NCBI GenBank assembly: GCA_001871755.1
Contig: MNXL01000393.1
Location: 1-33,349, forward strand
Source of the DNA: Anaerolineae bacterium CG2_30_64_16
Lineage (GTDB): Bacteria; Chloroflexota; Anaerolineae; CG2-30-64-16
Direction of reading: 5' to 3'
Length of the DNA stretch: 33,349 bases
Shown here: piece by piece, positions 16,272-24,762 of the stretch
Position numbering within the stretch: position 1 is the stretch's first letter
Layout of the letters: the number at the start of each line of letters is the position of its first letter
Made by a program: the position numbers and the translations under genes
Notes under the pieces: model-generated
Seen by the model: the letters and a program-made list of their open reading frames with translations, nothing else
The model's database searches: none
Told to the model about the DNA's origin: nothing

Positions 16272-17117
16272 ATGATCAAACCAGAATCGATCGACAGCTT
16301 GCAAGCTTTCTACGACGCGGATGCGGCCGGCTACTTCACCCACCGCTGGGACCGCAACATCGTCACCCGCGCGGACTTCGCGGCGACCCGCGACATCTTG
16401 CTGGAAACACTCCGTCCCCAACCCGAACAGCGGTTGCTGGAAATCGGCTGCGGGCCAGGCAGTTGGACCGGGCTGACCAGCGCGCGCTGTGTCGCGGTGA
16501 CGGCGTTGGACCTCAGCGCGGAGATGCTGGCGGAAGCCCGCCGGCGGGTGACCGCGGCCAACGTGACGTTTGTCCGGGCTGATTTCGCGACCTGGGAACC
16601 GGCCGCGGACACGCGCTTCGACGGCGCCTACAGTGTACGGGTCTTCGAGCACCTGCCGGACAAGACCGCCGCGTTGCGCCGCCTGCGTTCACTGCTGCTG
16701 CCCGGCGGCCGGGTGGTCATCATCACCAAGACCGCGCCCTCCATTTGGAACGGCCGGGTGCGAATGATGCAGGCCTTGCGCCGCCTGATGGGCCGGCCCG
16801 ATCCGGGCCGCGCCGGAGGCAAAATCGAGAATTTCTGGATGCAACGGGCCACGCCGTGGCAGTTGGCGAAAATGCTGCGCCAGTCAGGCTTCGTGAACGT
16901 CGGCGTTGCGCCGGTCATCTTCCGGCCGCCAGTCTTCCGCGGCGGTGAGAGCGAGTACCCGCTGATCGGCGAACGGCTGGCCGCGCCTTTGTTGCGCTGG
17001 CATGGCCGGCTGGCAGTGGCTACGCTGCGCTGGCCGGCCTGGTTGCGGCTGGTCGCCACGCTGGGGTCCGAATCCTATGTGGCCTGGGGAATGGTCCCCG
17101 GAGGAGGGCCGCAGTGA
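16272..17117 (+). CDS. Class I SAM-dependent methyltransferase
   Basis: A 281-residue cytoplasmic methyltransferase with the Rossmann-like SAM fold. Motif I is LLEIGCGPGSWTGL near residue 56, followed by VTALDLSAEML with the acidic Asp that binds the SAM ribose, VRADFATWEP, and YSVRVFEHLPDKTAAL (the 'EHL' post-motif common in UbiE/COQ5-like enzymes). Placement among glycosyltransferases suggests methylation of a sugar or lipid-linked intermediate, but the substrate cannot be read from sequence. ATG 16272 is preferred. An in-frame ATG at 16227 would add a peptide (PPCPPILGG) read from the hairpin repeat and is probably not used. The stop overlaps the next start. Confidence 0.8.
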   Translation: MIKPESIDSLQAFYDADAAGYFTHRWDRNIVTRADFAATRDILLETLRPQPEQRLLEIGCGPGSWTGLTSARCVAVTALDLSAEMLAEARRRVTAANVTFVRADFATWEPAADTRFDGAYSVRVFEHLPDKTAALRRLRSLLLPGGRVVIITKTAPSIWNGRVRMMQALRRLMGRPDPGRAGGKIENFWMQRATPWQLAKMLRQSGFVNVGVAPVIFRPPVFRGGESEYPLIGERLAAPLLRWHGRLAVATLRWPAWLRLVATLGSESYVAWGMVPGGGPQ

Positions 17118-18205
17118 GCCGGGTGGCGTTCGTCGGCTACTCCTACGGCGTGGACCCGCGGCTGATCGGCGGGCATCAGAGCATCCTGCGCCGGCTGGCG
17201 CGCTATCTGACCGGCCGCGGCCACGCCGTCGATTTCCTGGTGTTCGGCGAACCCGCGGCCCCGCCGCAGCGGCTGGCCGCGGACACCACGCTGTACACGT
17301 TCCCGACCTTCGCCACAGCCGCTCAGCGACTTCAGCACGAACGGTATGCCTATGTGCAACTCTCCTACCTGCCGCTCGCCACTTATCCGGCCGCGATGCG
17401 CTACCTGGCCAGCCAGCGCAACCGGTCGGATCGGCCGCGCCTCGGCTACCTGTACGTCGTCTGGCCGGACAAAGTCGTGATGCGTCTGGCGCGCATCCTG
17501 CTGTTCAAGTTGTTCTACGATCGGGTCATCGCGGTCTCGCCCCGGCTGCAACGCCAACTGAACCGCTACCGGGTGTCTTCTTTCACGCTCCTGCCACCGG
17601 TGCCGGACGACTTCTTCGAGCCGGTCGCGCGGGGCGATAGGCCACCGCGGGTGGCCTACATGGGCCGGGTGGACGACGACAAGGGCGTACAACATATCCT
17701 GGCCCTGCTGCGCGGCTTGAAAGCCGCTCACCCCGACCTGGCAGCCGAGATCTCCGGGTACTATTATCCGCACTCGGCCGCGTCGCTGGCCCTGCACCGG
17801 GAACTCCAGGCCCAGGACGTGATTCACTACTCGGGAGGGTCGTACCACGACTATGACCCGGCCATGGAGCAACGCGTGCTGAACCAGTTGCGCCACACGG
17901 ATCTCCTGCTCCTGCCCTACGAGCGGCTGTCCGGCATCACCGTGGATGTGCCACTCCTATTACTGGAGGCGATGGCCACTGGCTGCACGGTGCTCACCAC
18001 CCAGGTGGCCGATTTGCCCGAGATCGTGGCCCAACCTGCGCTCACGGTGCCGCACCCGGCGGCGATGCAGGCCGCGGCCGAGGCTTTGATCGCGCAACGC
18101 GGCTGGGGAGCGACAGGGGAGAGGTTGCAGGCGCGGGCTCAGGAGCTGGGCGTGGCGCTCTCCGTGGCCGGGCCGCGCTATGAACGTGAGGTGGGGTTGG
18201 CATGA
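17114..18205 (+). CDS. GT4-type glycosyltransferase
   Basis: A 363-residue GT-B glycosyltransferase. The N-terminal domain starts SRVAFVGYSYGVDPRLIGGHQ, with the Gly-rich loop. The linker FTLLPPVPDDFFEP lies near residue 157. The C-terminal domain has RVAYMGRVDDDKGVQHIL (near 177) and ERLSGITVDVPLLLLEAMATGC (near 270), in which Glu-271 to Glu-285 marks the donor site. GTG 17114 overlaps the preceding TGA, with GAGGAGG at 17100-17106 giving excellent spacing. It sits between a methyltransferase and an acyltransferase, consistent with building and decorating one oligosaccharide. Specific sugar unknown. Confidence 0.82.
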   Translation: MSRVAFVGYSYGVDPRLIGGHQSILRRLARYLTGRGHAVDFLVFGEPAAPPQRLAADTTLYTFPTFATAAQRLQHERYAYVQLSYLPLATYPAAMRYLASQRNRSDRPRLGYLYVVWPDKVVMRLARILLFKLFYDRVIAVSPRLQRQLNRYRVSSFTLLPPVPDDFFEPVARGDRPPRVAYMGRVDDDKGVQHILALLRGLKAAHPDLAAEISGYYYPHSAASLALHRELQAQDVIHYSGGSYHDYDPAMEQRVLNQLRHTDLLLLPYERLSGITVDVPLLLLEAMATGCTVLTTQVADLPEIVAQPALTVPHPAAMQAAAEALIAQRGWGATGERLQARAQELGVALSVAGPRYEREVGLA

Positions 18206-18933
18206 GCGCGTTACACGAGAGCATCGAGCGATTGATCCAAAAACTAAAACACGACCCCGGCTACCGCGTGGACCCGGTCCTCTCGACCGGAGATTTGATC
18301 GAGTTGCTGTGGGCGCGCGGGGTGGCGCTGTGGCGCGGGTTGTGGTTACGCTGCCGGGTGGGCAGCGCCGATGGGCTGCTGTTCGTGGCGCGGGGCGTCC
18401 GGGTGCGTCACACCGGCCATCTGCACCTGGGTCGCAATGTCACCCTGGAGGAGCACGTCCAGATCGACGCGCTGAGCCGCGATGGCGTGCGGCTGGGCGA
18501 CAACGTCAATGTGGGCCGCTTCACCGTGATCGAGGCCACCGGCGTCATCACCAGGCTGGGGGTGGGTTTCAGCATCGGCGCCAACTCGAATCTGGGCGAC
18601 TTCTGTTTCGTGGGCGCGGCCGGCGGCGTGCGCATCGGGGAGAACGTGCTGATCGGGCAACGGGTCAGTTTTCACAGCGAGAACCATGTGGCGACGCGGG
18701 TGGACATCCCCATGAAGGCGCAGGGCGTCACCAATCAGGGGGTCGTCGTGGAGGACGATTGCTGGCTCGGTTCGGGCGCGATCTTGTTGGACGGGGTAAC
18801 GGTCGGCAGGGGGAGCATCGTGGCCGCCGGCAGCGTCGTGACCAGGGATGTGGCGCCGTATAGCGTGGTGGGTGGCGTACCGGCGCATTTGCTCCGCAAC
18901 CGCCTGCCCCAAAGTGAAGTGCAAGATGCCTGA
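18202..18933 (+). CDS. Left-handed beta-helix (hexapeptide) acyltransferase
   Basis: A 243-residue protein. From about residue 60 to 225 it is made of hexapeptide-type turns ([LIV]-G-x4), for example HLHLGRNVTLEEHVQI, VRLGDNVNVGRFTVI, VRIGENVLIGQRVSFHSENH, and VVVEDDCWLGSGAILLDGVTVGRGSIVAAGSVVT. It ends VVGGVPAHLLRNR, the usual WbbJ/LacA/NodL-type C-terminal signature. The His in SENH is the expected general base. The likely reaction is O-acetylation of a sugar using acetyl-CoA. The N-terminal 50 residues are helical and could anchor or oligomerise it. ATG 18202 overlaps the previous stop, and its own stop lies inside the next gene. Confidence 0.87.
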   Translation: MSALHESIERLIQKLKHDPGYRVDPVLSTGDLIELLWARGVALWRGLWLRCRVGSADGLLFVARGVRVRHTGHLHLGRNVTLEEHVQIDALSRDGVRLGDNVNVGRFTVIEATGVITRLGVGFSIGANSNLGDFCFVGAAGGVRIGENVLIGQRVSFHSENHVATRVDIPMKAQGVTNQGVVVEDDCWLGSGAILLDGVTVGRGSIVAAGSVVTRDVAPYSVVGGVPAHLLRNRLPQSEVQDA

Positions 18934-21658
18934 ACTGCCCGCCTCCACCGGATTTTCCACGACGCAGCGCCCGGTGCCGCGCCCGACCTGGCTCTGGCTG
19001 ATCGGGGCCGGGACCGTCCTGGCCGCGGGCGCCGTTTTCGGTCCATTGCCCGCCGCGTTACTGGTGCTTGCTCTGCTGGGAGCGCTGGTGCTCCTGCGGG
19101 GTTGGCCGGTCAGTGGCATGGTGCTGCTCGTCGCCGCGGCGATGCTGACGCATTTCAAGGCCGACGTCGGTCCCGTTTCAGTGCGCCCTGAACACCCGGC
19201 AATCTTGCTGGTCGGCGCGCTGTGGCTCTGGCAGATCATCATCCACCAAAGGCCGTTTCGCCTGGACTGGCCGGCGTTCTTCGCCCTGGCCTGGTTCGGG
19301 CTTAACGTGGGGGCCACGCTGGCCAACGCGCCCGATCCCGGCGACTCGTTGCGCCACATCTTCCGGCTTTCCCTGATGGTCGCCACCTACGTCGTGGGGA
19401 TCAACCTGTTGCGGACGCCGCGCTCGTGGACGGCGGCCTTCCACGGGTTCTTGCTCCTGGCGTTCGGCGAGGCTGCGTTCGGTTTGATCGCCCTGGCGCT
19501 GTACCGTTTCGGCATCAACGTGGGGGTGCAAACGGCCTGGGTGCTGACCCATCCCGTGCCGTACGGCACGCTGGAAGAAGGCAACATGTTCGGCAGCCAT
19601 TCGGCGGCCTGGCTGATCGCCTTTCTGGCGCTTTTCCTGGCTCACTCGGCCCGGTTTTCCTCCCTCAGGTCAAAGCTCTCCGGCCTATCGCTCCCACTGG
19701 GGGCCGCCGTCGCCGGGACCGGGCTGGCGGTCCTGCTTAGCTTTAGCCGGGGCGCCTGGCTGGCGTTGCTGGTCGGGCTGGCGCTGCTTTTCATCTACTA
19801 CAGCCCGCGCAGTCGCGGCCAGTACCTGCGCGGCACACTGCTGGCGCTGGGTGGACCATTCCTGGTCATCAGCTTGTTGCTGCTGATCCAGACCCTACCG
19901 GAAAGCGTGCCGCTGGCCGCCCGCCTGCGCACTTTCACCACTCTGGCCAACGATCCCACCGTCAATTCCCGGCTGGGCAACTACTACGAGGGCCTGATGG
20001 ATTGGGCGGCCCATCCCTGGCTCGGCTGGGGACCCGGCACTTTTTACCAACTGCACGGCATCCGCAACTGGGCGCCCGCCTGGCTGAGCAATCAGATCGT
20101 GCGCACGCTGCAAGAAACCGGCGTCTTCGGACTGTTGGCTTATGGTGGTTTCGTGGTCACGTTGCTCTGGGCGGCGGCGCGCGGTATCCGGCGTGCCTCA
20201 AATCCGCACAACCGGGCCGCGTTGCTGGGCCTGACGCTTGGCTTCGTGGTCCTGCAAGTGGCCTACCAGGCCACAGATGGCACCTGGCTGGCCGCGATGT
20301 GGGTCCAGGCCGCGCTGCTGGCGTCAGGGGCGCGGTTGATCGGGGATCGGCAAATCGGCAAATCGGCAAATGGCAAATGGCAAATGGCGCAATCCGCAAT
20401 CCGCAATCCGCAGTCCCAAATCCGCAATCCCCAATCCCCAATCCCCCTTCTCTTCATCCACAGCTCCGACGAAATGTACGGCTCGGACGTGGTGCTGCTG
20501 GAGTTGCTGCGGCGGCTCGACCGGACCCGCTTTGCGCCGCTGGTGGCGCTGCCGACCGACATCACCTACGAACAGGGCCAGGCCCGGCTCAGCGACGAGC
20601 TGACGAAGCTGAGCATCCCCGTCCGTCACATCGATTTCGCGGTGCTGCGCCGGCGCTATCTCAGCCCGCGCGGCCTGCCCGGGTTCGCGCGGCGGCTCTG
20701 GCGCGGGAGTCGGGAGTTGGCCGATTGGATGCGGAGCGCAGACGTAGCGTTGGTCCACGCCAACACCGTGGCCGTGCTGGGCGGCGCGCTGGCCGCAAAG
20801 CTGGCGGGCCGGCCGCTGCTGTGGCACGTGCACGAGATCATCGTCGAGCCGCGCTGGCTGCGCTGGCTGATCGCCCGGCTGGTCACGGCCGCGGCGGATC
20901 GGATCGTGGTCATCTCCGGGCCGGTGGCCGAACATCTGTTGGGGCTGGGCGCGGCCCGGGGCGCGCGGGATAAAGTCATAGTGATCCCGGACGCGGTCGA
21001 CACCGAGCGGTTCAACCCCGCCAACGATGGCGCGCCGGCGCGGGAGGCGTGGGGCATCCGGCCGGACCAGGTGCTGATCGGCATGGCCGGCCGGATTCAC
21101 ACCTGGAAGGGGCAGGGCGTGCTGGTGGAGGCCGCGCGACTGCTGCGCGACCGCTGCGCCGAGGCCCGGTTCGTGATCGCCGGCGACATCGTGCCCGGCC
21201 AATCGGCGCCCAAGGAGGCGTTGGAGGCGGCCATCGCCGCGGGCGGGCTGGCCGATCGGGTCCAGTTGGTTGGTTTCTGGCCGGACGCCCGCCAGGTGAT
21301 GGCCGGCCTGGACGTGCTGGCGCTGCCCAGCACCGCGCCGGAGCCGTTCGGGCTGGTGGTGCTGGAGGCGATGGCCAGCGGCAAGCCGGTGATCGCCACC
21401 GCGGCCGGCGGCCCGCTGGAGATCGTCGGCGATGGCGAAACCGGGCTCCTGGTACCCCCGCGCGACCCGGCCGCCCTGGCCGACGCCATCGAGCGGCTGG
21501 TCCGTGATCCCGATCTGCGGGCGCGCATGGCCGCGGCCGGCCGGCGCCGGGCGGTGGAGAAGTTTGGGTTTGCTGCGCATATAGTAACGTTTGAGCGAGT
21601 ATATCAAGCACTGCTCGCTTCCAAAGTCGCTATTGGATTCGCCAGTCGGAGACGTTAG
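18926..21658 (+). CDS. O-antigen ligase/polymerase-like membrane domain fused to a GT4 glycosyltransferase through repeat-encoded linker
   Basis: A 910-residue two-part protein. Residues about 20-470 form a polytopic O-antigen ligase (Wzy_C) domain with LSFSRGAWLALLVGLALL near residue 272 and HPWLGWGPGTFYQLHG near 368, the family's large loop. Residues about 474-508 are encoded by tandem repeat DNA (20346-20449). Residues about 509-890 are a complete GT4 enzyme: LLFIHSSDEMYGSD at its start, VIPDAVDTERFNP, IGMAGRIHTWKGQG, and EPFGLVVLEAMASGKPVIAT with the two donor-site Glu. The two parts are normally separate proteins; an in-frame ATG at 20384 could allow separate translation of the GT. ATG 18926 overlaps the upstream gene by eight bases. 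The last ~90 bases shift to low GC. Confidence 0.78.
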   Translation: MPELPASTGFSTTQRPVPRPTWLWLIGAGTVLAAGAVFGPLPAALLVLALLGALVLLRGWPVSGMVLLVAAAMLTHFKADVGPVSVRPEHPAILLVGALWLWQIIIHQRPFRLDWPAFFALAWFGLNVGATLANAPDPGDSLRHIFRLSLMVATYVVGINLLRTPRSWTAAFHGFLLLAFGEAAFGLIALALYRFGINVGVQTAWVLTHPVPYGTLEEGNMFGSHSAAWLIAFLALFLAHSARFSSLRSKLSGLSLPLGAAVAGTGLAVLLSFSRGAWLALLVGLALLFIYYSPRSRGQYLRGTLLALGGPFLVISLLLLIQTLPESVPLAARLRTFTTLANDPTVNSRLGNYYEGLMDWAAHPWLGWGPGTFYQLHGIRNWAPAWLSNQIVRTLQETGVFGLLAYGGFVVTLLWAAARGIRRASNPHNRAALLGLTLGFVVLQVAYQATDGTWLAAMWVQAALLASGARLIGDRQIGKSANGKWQMAQSAIRNPQSQIRNPQSPIPLLFIHSSDEMYGSDVVLLELLRRLDRTRFAPLVALPTDITYEQGQARLSDELTKLSIPVRHIDFAVLRRRYLSPRGLPGFARRLWRGSRELADWMRSADVALVHANTVAVLGGALAAKLAGRPLLWHVHEIIVEPRWLRWLIARLVTAAADRIVVISGPVAEHLLGLGAARGARDKVIVIPDAVDTERFNPANDGAPAREAWGIRPDQVLIGMAGRIHTWKGQGVLVEAARLLRDRCAEARFVIAGDIVPGQSAPKEALEAAIAAGGLADRVQLVGFWPDARQVMAGLDVLALPSTAPEPFGLVVLEAMASGKPVIATAAGGPLEIVGDGETGLLVPPRDPAALADAIERLVRDPDLRARMAAAGRRRAVEKFGFAAHIVTFERVYQALLASKVAIGFASRRR
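20346..20449 (+). repeat. Seven- and eight-base tandem repeats forming the linker of the ligase-GT fusion
   Basis: The left part consists of CGGCAAAT-type units followed by GGCAAAT units. The right part is made of GCAATCC heptamers and variants, ending in CCAATCCCC units. Read in frame it gives a low-complexity peptide with AIRNPQSQIRNPQSPIP. Units of seven or eight bases are not multiples of three, so gain or loss of one copy would shift the frame and cut off the GT half. Similar 'IRNPQS'-coding repeats are known as frequent non-coding repeats in other bacteria. Confidence 0.8.
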
Positions 21659-24110
21659 CCGAAGTGGTTCGGCGTGGCTTGCGAAGACCATCGCCTTAGA
21701 CGAAACGCAACGATAACTGGAGAAACGATGAACGCCTGGAACCGCTCGAACCGTCTCTTCGCTTCAGCCATGTCTGTCTGGAGCACCTGGCTGCTTCTGC
21801 CGATATTGGTGGGGGCTCTGGGCACACGCATGTGGCAGTTAGGGCGTGAGAGTTTGTGGTTTGACGAAATCTACACGGCCGAACTGGCGCAACGTCCGGT
21901 ATCTGAGATTGCCCTTCGGCTTCTGCGTTGGGGGGTTGACCCTCCGTTACACTACTATGCCGTGTGGGCCGCGTTGCGTGGGTTTGGCGCCTTGGGCGTT
22001 GAGATTGCGGCACGCCTCCCCTCGGTGATGGCTGGCACATTGGCGGTCGCGGCGCTCTACATGACCGCGCGCCATCTATGGAGCCGGCCTGCGGGGACGG
22101 CGATTGGCCTGATCGCAGCGGGGGCGTTTGCTCTGGCACCGTTTCAGGTGGAGTATGCTCAGGAAGCTCGAGCCTATGCGTTCGTGGTGCTGTGGACATC
22201 GGTGGCGGTCTGTGGCCTGGTATGGGCCACAGGTAATCCGGGCCCTGGTCTTGACGCGCGTGGGTGGCGGCATCCGGGATGGGTCATATGGCTGCTCGGA
22301 GCGACACTTGCCCTTTACACGCACTACATCGCGGTACTGGCCGTTTCCGGGCTTGCGCTATTTGGGATTCTGTCAACGTTGCGTTTGCAAAGACAAAGGC
22401 CTCCACGGGTGCTCTTGGGGAGCCTGATCTGGCTGGTTAGCCCGTTTCTGCTCTTCATACCGTGGCTGGCCCAGGCTGAGCAACAGTTTGCCCAGATGGC
22501 CGGCAGGTCGTCTGCCGGTACCGGCTGGTTAGAGCCTAGGATGCTTTCCATAGCATTGGTGAAGCACATGTCCTATGTGCTCGGCGCGGGAGCAGCTTCT
22601 CCCTGGCGAAAGGTGATCCCCCTCCTGGCCATGCTTGGCTGCGTGACGATGGTCGCCAGGCGCGAGTGGCGGGTCTTATGGCTCACAGTTCTATGGTTCT
22701 TGCCATCGGTTGCCTTCTTGCTGGCGATGCCTGTGCGCCCGTTTCCGGATCGCTATCTGATCATTTGGGCACCAACATTTCTCCTGTTGGCGGCTCGCGG
22801 TACTTACGCACTGGCCGAGTTGGTAGTAGCTTTTGTTCGCAGACCAGCGTACCGAACTCATGTAGCTCTGCTCCTGGGAACGGTATTCTGGCTGGCGCTG
22901 TGGCTTGGCCTGCAACATTACTACACAGTCCATAAGCAAGACTGGCGCGATGCGATCCGCCTGGTAAACGCCTCGCCGCCCATGCCCTTGTATGCACCGT
23001 GGATGCCTTCTATCGCCTGTTTCTATGCGAGTAACGATCCCACCCATCCTGCTCTCGATTCACGTGACCCTGCTGAGTTACAGGCTCGCCTTCTGGCAGA
23101 ACCACGGGCATGGCTGATAGTCAACCAAATCCAACGAGCATTCGACCCAGAGGACAAGATAGCTGACGCCTGGTATCCTCTCAGTCATGTTGATCTCGTT
23201 TTCTGGGGCAACTTACACCTGGTTTACGTGGGTGGACAGGCAAAACCCTCTGAGTTGATTGCTGAGGTTGAACGCATGGAGCTCCCCCCAGCGGCGCCCG
23301 TGTGGCTGAGCCTGGCCCGCGCTCAGCGTAAGATCGGCGATACCGAGGCTGCCAGACACACATTGCACCGTGCCGCCGAGTTCGCACGGGTAGATCCTTC
23401 GCCCCAGTATTTGCGGGACATCGCGGGGGAGATGCGTTTGCTGGGGTTACACGAGGAGGCTATCGAGCTTTACCGAACTGCCTTGAAGCGCATGCCGGAT
23501 GACGTGGAGACGCGACTGGGTCTGGCTGTCAGTGCAACCGCCTTGCAACGCCCCGACGAGGCGTTGCAAGTTCTAGCTTCTTTGCCGCGGAAAGAAGCCA
23601 ACAAGTATTGGCCCCAGCGTTTGTTGGGAGAGGCATACCGGCAAAAAGGCCAGCTTGCTCAAGCACTGGCACATTTCGCGGCCGCAGAAAAATCTAAATC
23701 GACAGATGCCGACATCTGCGTGCTGCTGGCAACGACCAGTGACGCGCTGAGCGACAGCGTAGGGGCTGTGTACTGGTGGCAGCAATACTTAGAGCGGGCA
23801 CCTGACGGGCCGTTTCGCGCGTCTGCATGCCAGTATTTTATCGAACATAATGGGCCAGCCTGTTCTGACCAACCATAGGGCCTCACCAGTTCAACAGGCA
23901 AGAATTTTCTGAATGCTTTGGTCTGTTTGGGTCCGGCCTGTAAGCGCAGCGGTCTTGTCCGGGTCAGGTAAGTCATGCTTTCATTCGAATATCATGACCG
24001 ACCACAACGGCATGGAGGTCTCTTATCCGTAAGCACTGTGTACCAACTCTCGGGGCGCTGATCCTTGCCTGTAGACTGATCCTTGGCGCAGGTTGCAGCG
24101 CATTACCCAC
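21565..24110. other. Second lower-GC cassette
   Basis: Composition falls from about 70% GC to clearly lower values at about 21565, within the last ~90 bases of the ligase-GT gene. It rises again near 24110, inside the signal-sequence part of the GDSL hydrolase gene. The segment carries the whole GT39-TPR gene and a 146-base spacer. Both edges lie inside reading frames of neighbouring genes, as for the right edge of the first cassette. Confidence 0.6.
21728..23878 (+). CDS. GT39/PMT-like membrane glycosyltransferase with C-terminal TPR domain
   Basis: A 716-residue protein. The N-terminal ~430 residues are a polytopic GT-C enzyme. SLWFDEIYTAELAQ (near residue 42) carries the Asp-Glu of the first extracytoplasmic loop, and DPPLHYY and QEARAYAF (near 144) are typical of ArnT/PMT-like enzymes that use polyprenyl-phosphate sugars. 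A soluble stretch follows, and from about residue 520 to 700 there are TPR-like helical pairs (WLSLARAQRKIGDTEAA; EEAIELYRTALKRMPDD; GEAYRQKGQLAQALAHF). The fusion suggests that the TPRs bind a partner or target protein. ATG 21728 has GGAG at 21719-21722; an upstream in-frame ATG at 21674 lacks a good ribosome site. The gene lies in the second lower-GC cassette. Confidence 0.78.
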   Translation: MNAWNRSNRLFASAMSVWSTWLLLPILVGALGTRMWQLGRESLWFDEIYTAELAQRPVSEIALRLLRWGVDPPLHYYAVWAALRGFGALGVEIAARLPSVMAGTLAVAALYMTARHLWSRPAGTAIGLIAAGAFALAPFQVEYAQEARAYAFVVLWTSVAVCGLVWATGNPGPGLDARGWRHPGWVIWLLGATLALYTHYIAVLAVSGLALFGILSTLRLQRQRPPRVLLGSLIWLVSPFLLFIPWLAQAEQQFAQMAGRSSAGTGWLEPRMLSIALVKHMSYVLGAGAASPWRKVIPLLAMLGCVTMVARREWRVLWLTVLWFLPSVAFLLAMPVRPFPDRYLIIWAPTFLLLAARGTYALAELVVAFVRRPAYRTHVALLLGTVFWLALWLGLQHYYTVHKQDWRDAIRLVNASPPMPLYAPWMPSIACFYASNDPTHPALDSRDPAELQARLLAEPRAWLIVNQIQRAFDPEDKIADAWYPLSHVDLVFWGNLHLVYVGGQAKPSELIAEVERMELPPAAPVWLSLARAQRKIGDTEAARHTLHRAAEFARVDPSPQYLRDIAGEMRLLGLHEEAIELYRTALKRMPDDVETRLGLAVSATALQRPDEALQVLASLPRKEANKYWPQRLLGEAYRQKGQLAQALAHFAAAEKSKSTDADICVLLATTSDALSDSVGAVYWWQQYLERAPDGPFRASACQYFIEHNGPACSDQP

Positions 24111-24762
24111 CGATCAGAACCACGCACCCGCCCACATCTGGATCCTGGGCGACAGCCTGACCGGCGGGCTCTATGCGTCTGACGCGGATGCGACTTTCCG
24201 CAGCCTGCTTTTCGGGAATTTGCAGGAGCAATCCGGGCATCAGATCGAAGAGCTGTACTGGCGCCGGTTCTGCACGCTGGCCAGCCTGGAGGGGCGTTGG
24301 GAAGAGCTGGCCGGACACCCCGACCTGGTCTTCATCGAAATCGGCATCAACGACGTGGCCAACGTCAATTGCGAACAGGTCCCTGAGTCAGCGTGGCGGG
24401 CGCGCTACGGCGCGATGCTCGACCGCATCCACGCCCGCGCGCCGGACGCGGCGATCATCGTGGGCACGATCCCGTGGTGCGGCTGGTCGGATGGCAACCC
24501 AACCCGCGCCCGGGCGCTCGCCTACAGCGATTGGATTCGAGCGGAGGCAGACGCGCGCGGCCTGGCGGTGGCGGATCTGTGGGCGGTGACGGTCGATCGG
24601 CCGGACGGTATCTCGGCCCCGAAACAACCGAGTGCCTTCCCGCCCAAATATCAAGGCGACACGTTCCATCCCAACGACGTGGGGCACGCGCGCATCGCTG
24701 AGACGTTTTACCAGACATACGTCGAGCATTATGCCAACAACGCTACGGGGAATGCAAAGTGA
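24025..24762 (+). CDS. SGNH/GDSL-family hydrolase with exported, lipoprotein-like N-terminus and non-canonical start
   Basis: The open frame reads without stop from after TGA 23995-23997. The mature part shows SGNH blocks: ILGDSLTGG (Ser about residue 44), EIGINDVAN, and DTFHPNDVGHARI (Asp and His of the triad). Family members are esterases, for example de-O-acetylases of glycans. An N-terminal signal-like sequence (RKHCVPTLGALILACRL, then LGAGC) precedes it. The Cys at about 24 could be lipidated, though Gly at -3 is not ideal. No ATG, GTG or TTG lies in frame before this sequence. The codon five bases after a perfect GGAGGT (24014-24019) is ATC at 24025, taken here as the start. A start at ATG 24220 would delete the catalytic Ser and is rejected. 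The stop overlaps the next gene. Confidence 0.65.
   Translation: MRKHCVPTLGALILACRLILGAGCSALPTDQNHAPAHIWILGDSLTGGLYASDADATFRSLLFGNLQEQSGHQIEELYWRRFCTLASLEGRWEELAGHPDLVFIEIGINDVANVNCEQVPESAWRARYGAMLDRIHARAPDAAIIVGTIPWCGWSDGNPTRARALAYSDWIRAEADARGLAVADLWAVTVDRPDGISAPKQPSAFPPKYQGDTFHPNDVGHARIAETFYQTYVEHYANNATGNAK

Noticed and set aside
14756-16582. 608-codon open frame on the plus strand overlapping the backbone flippase and methyltransferase
   Set aside because: It is Arg/Gly/Ala-rich with no domain sense, and the overlapping frames encode recognisable proteins. It is a high-GC shadow.
20324-21691. 455-codon minus-strand open frame opposite the GT4 half of the fusion
   Set aside because: His/Gln/Gly-rich antisense shadow without recognisable motifs.
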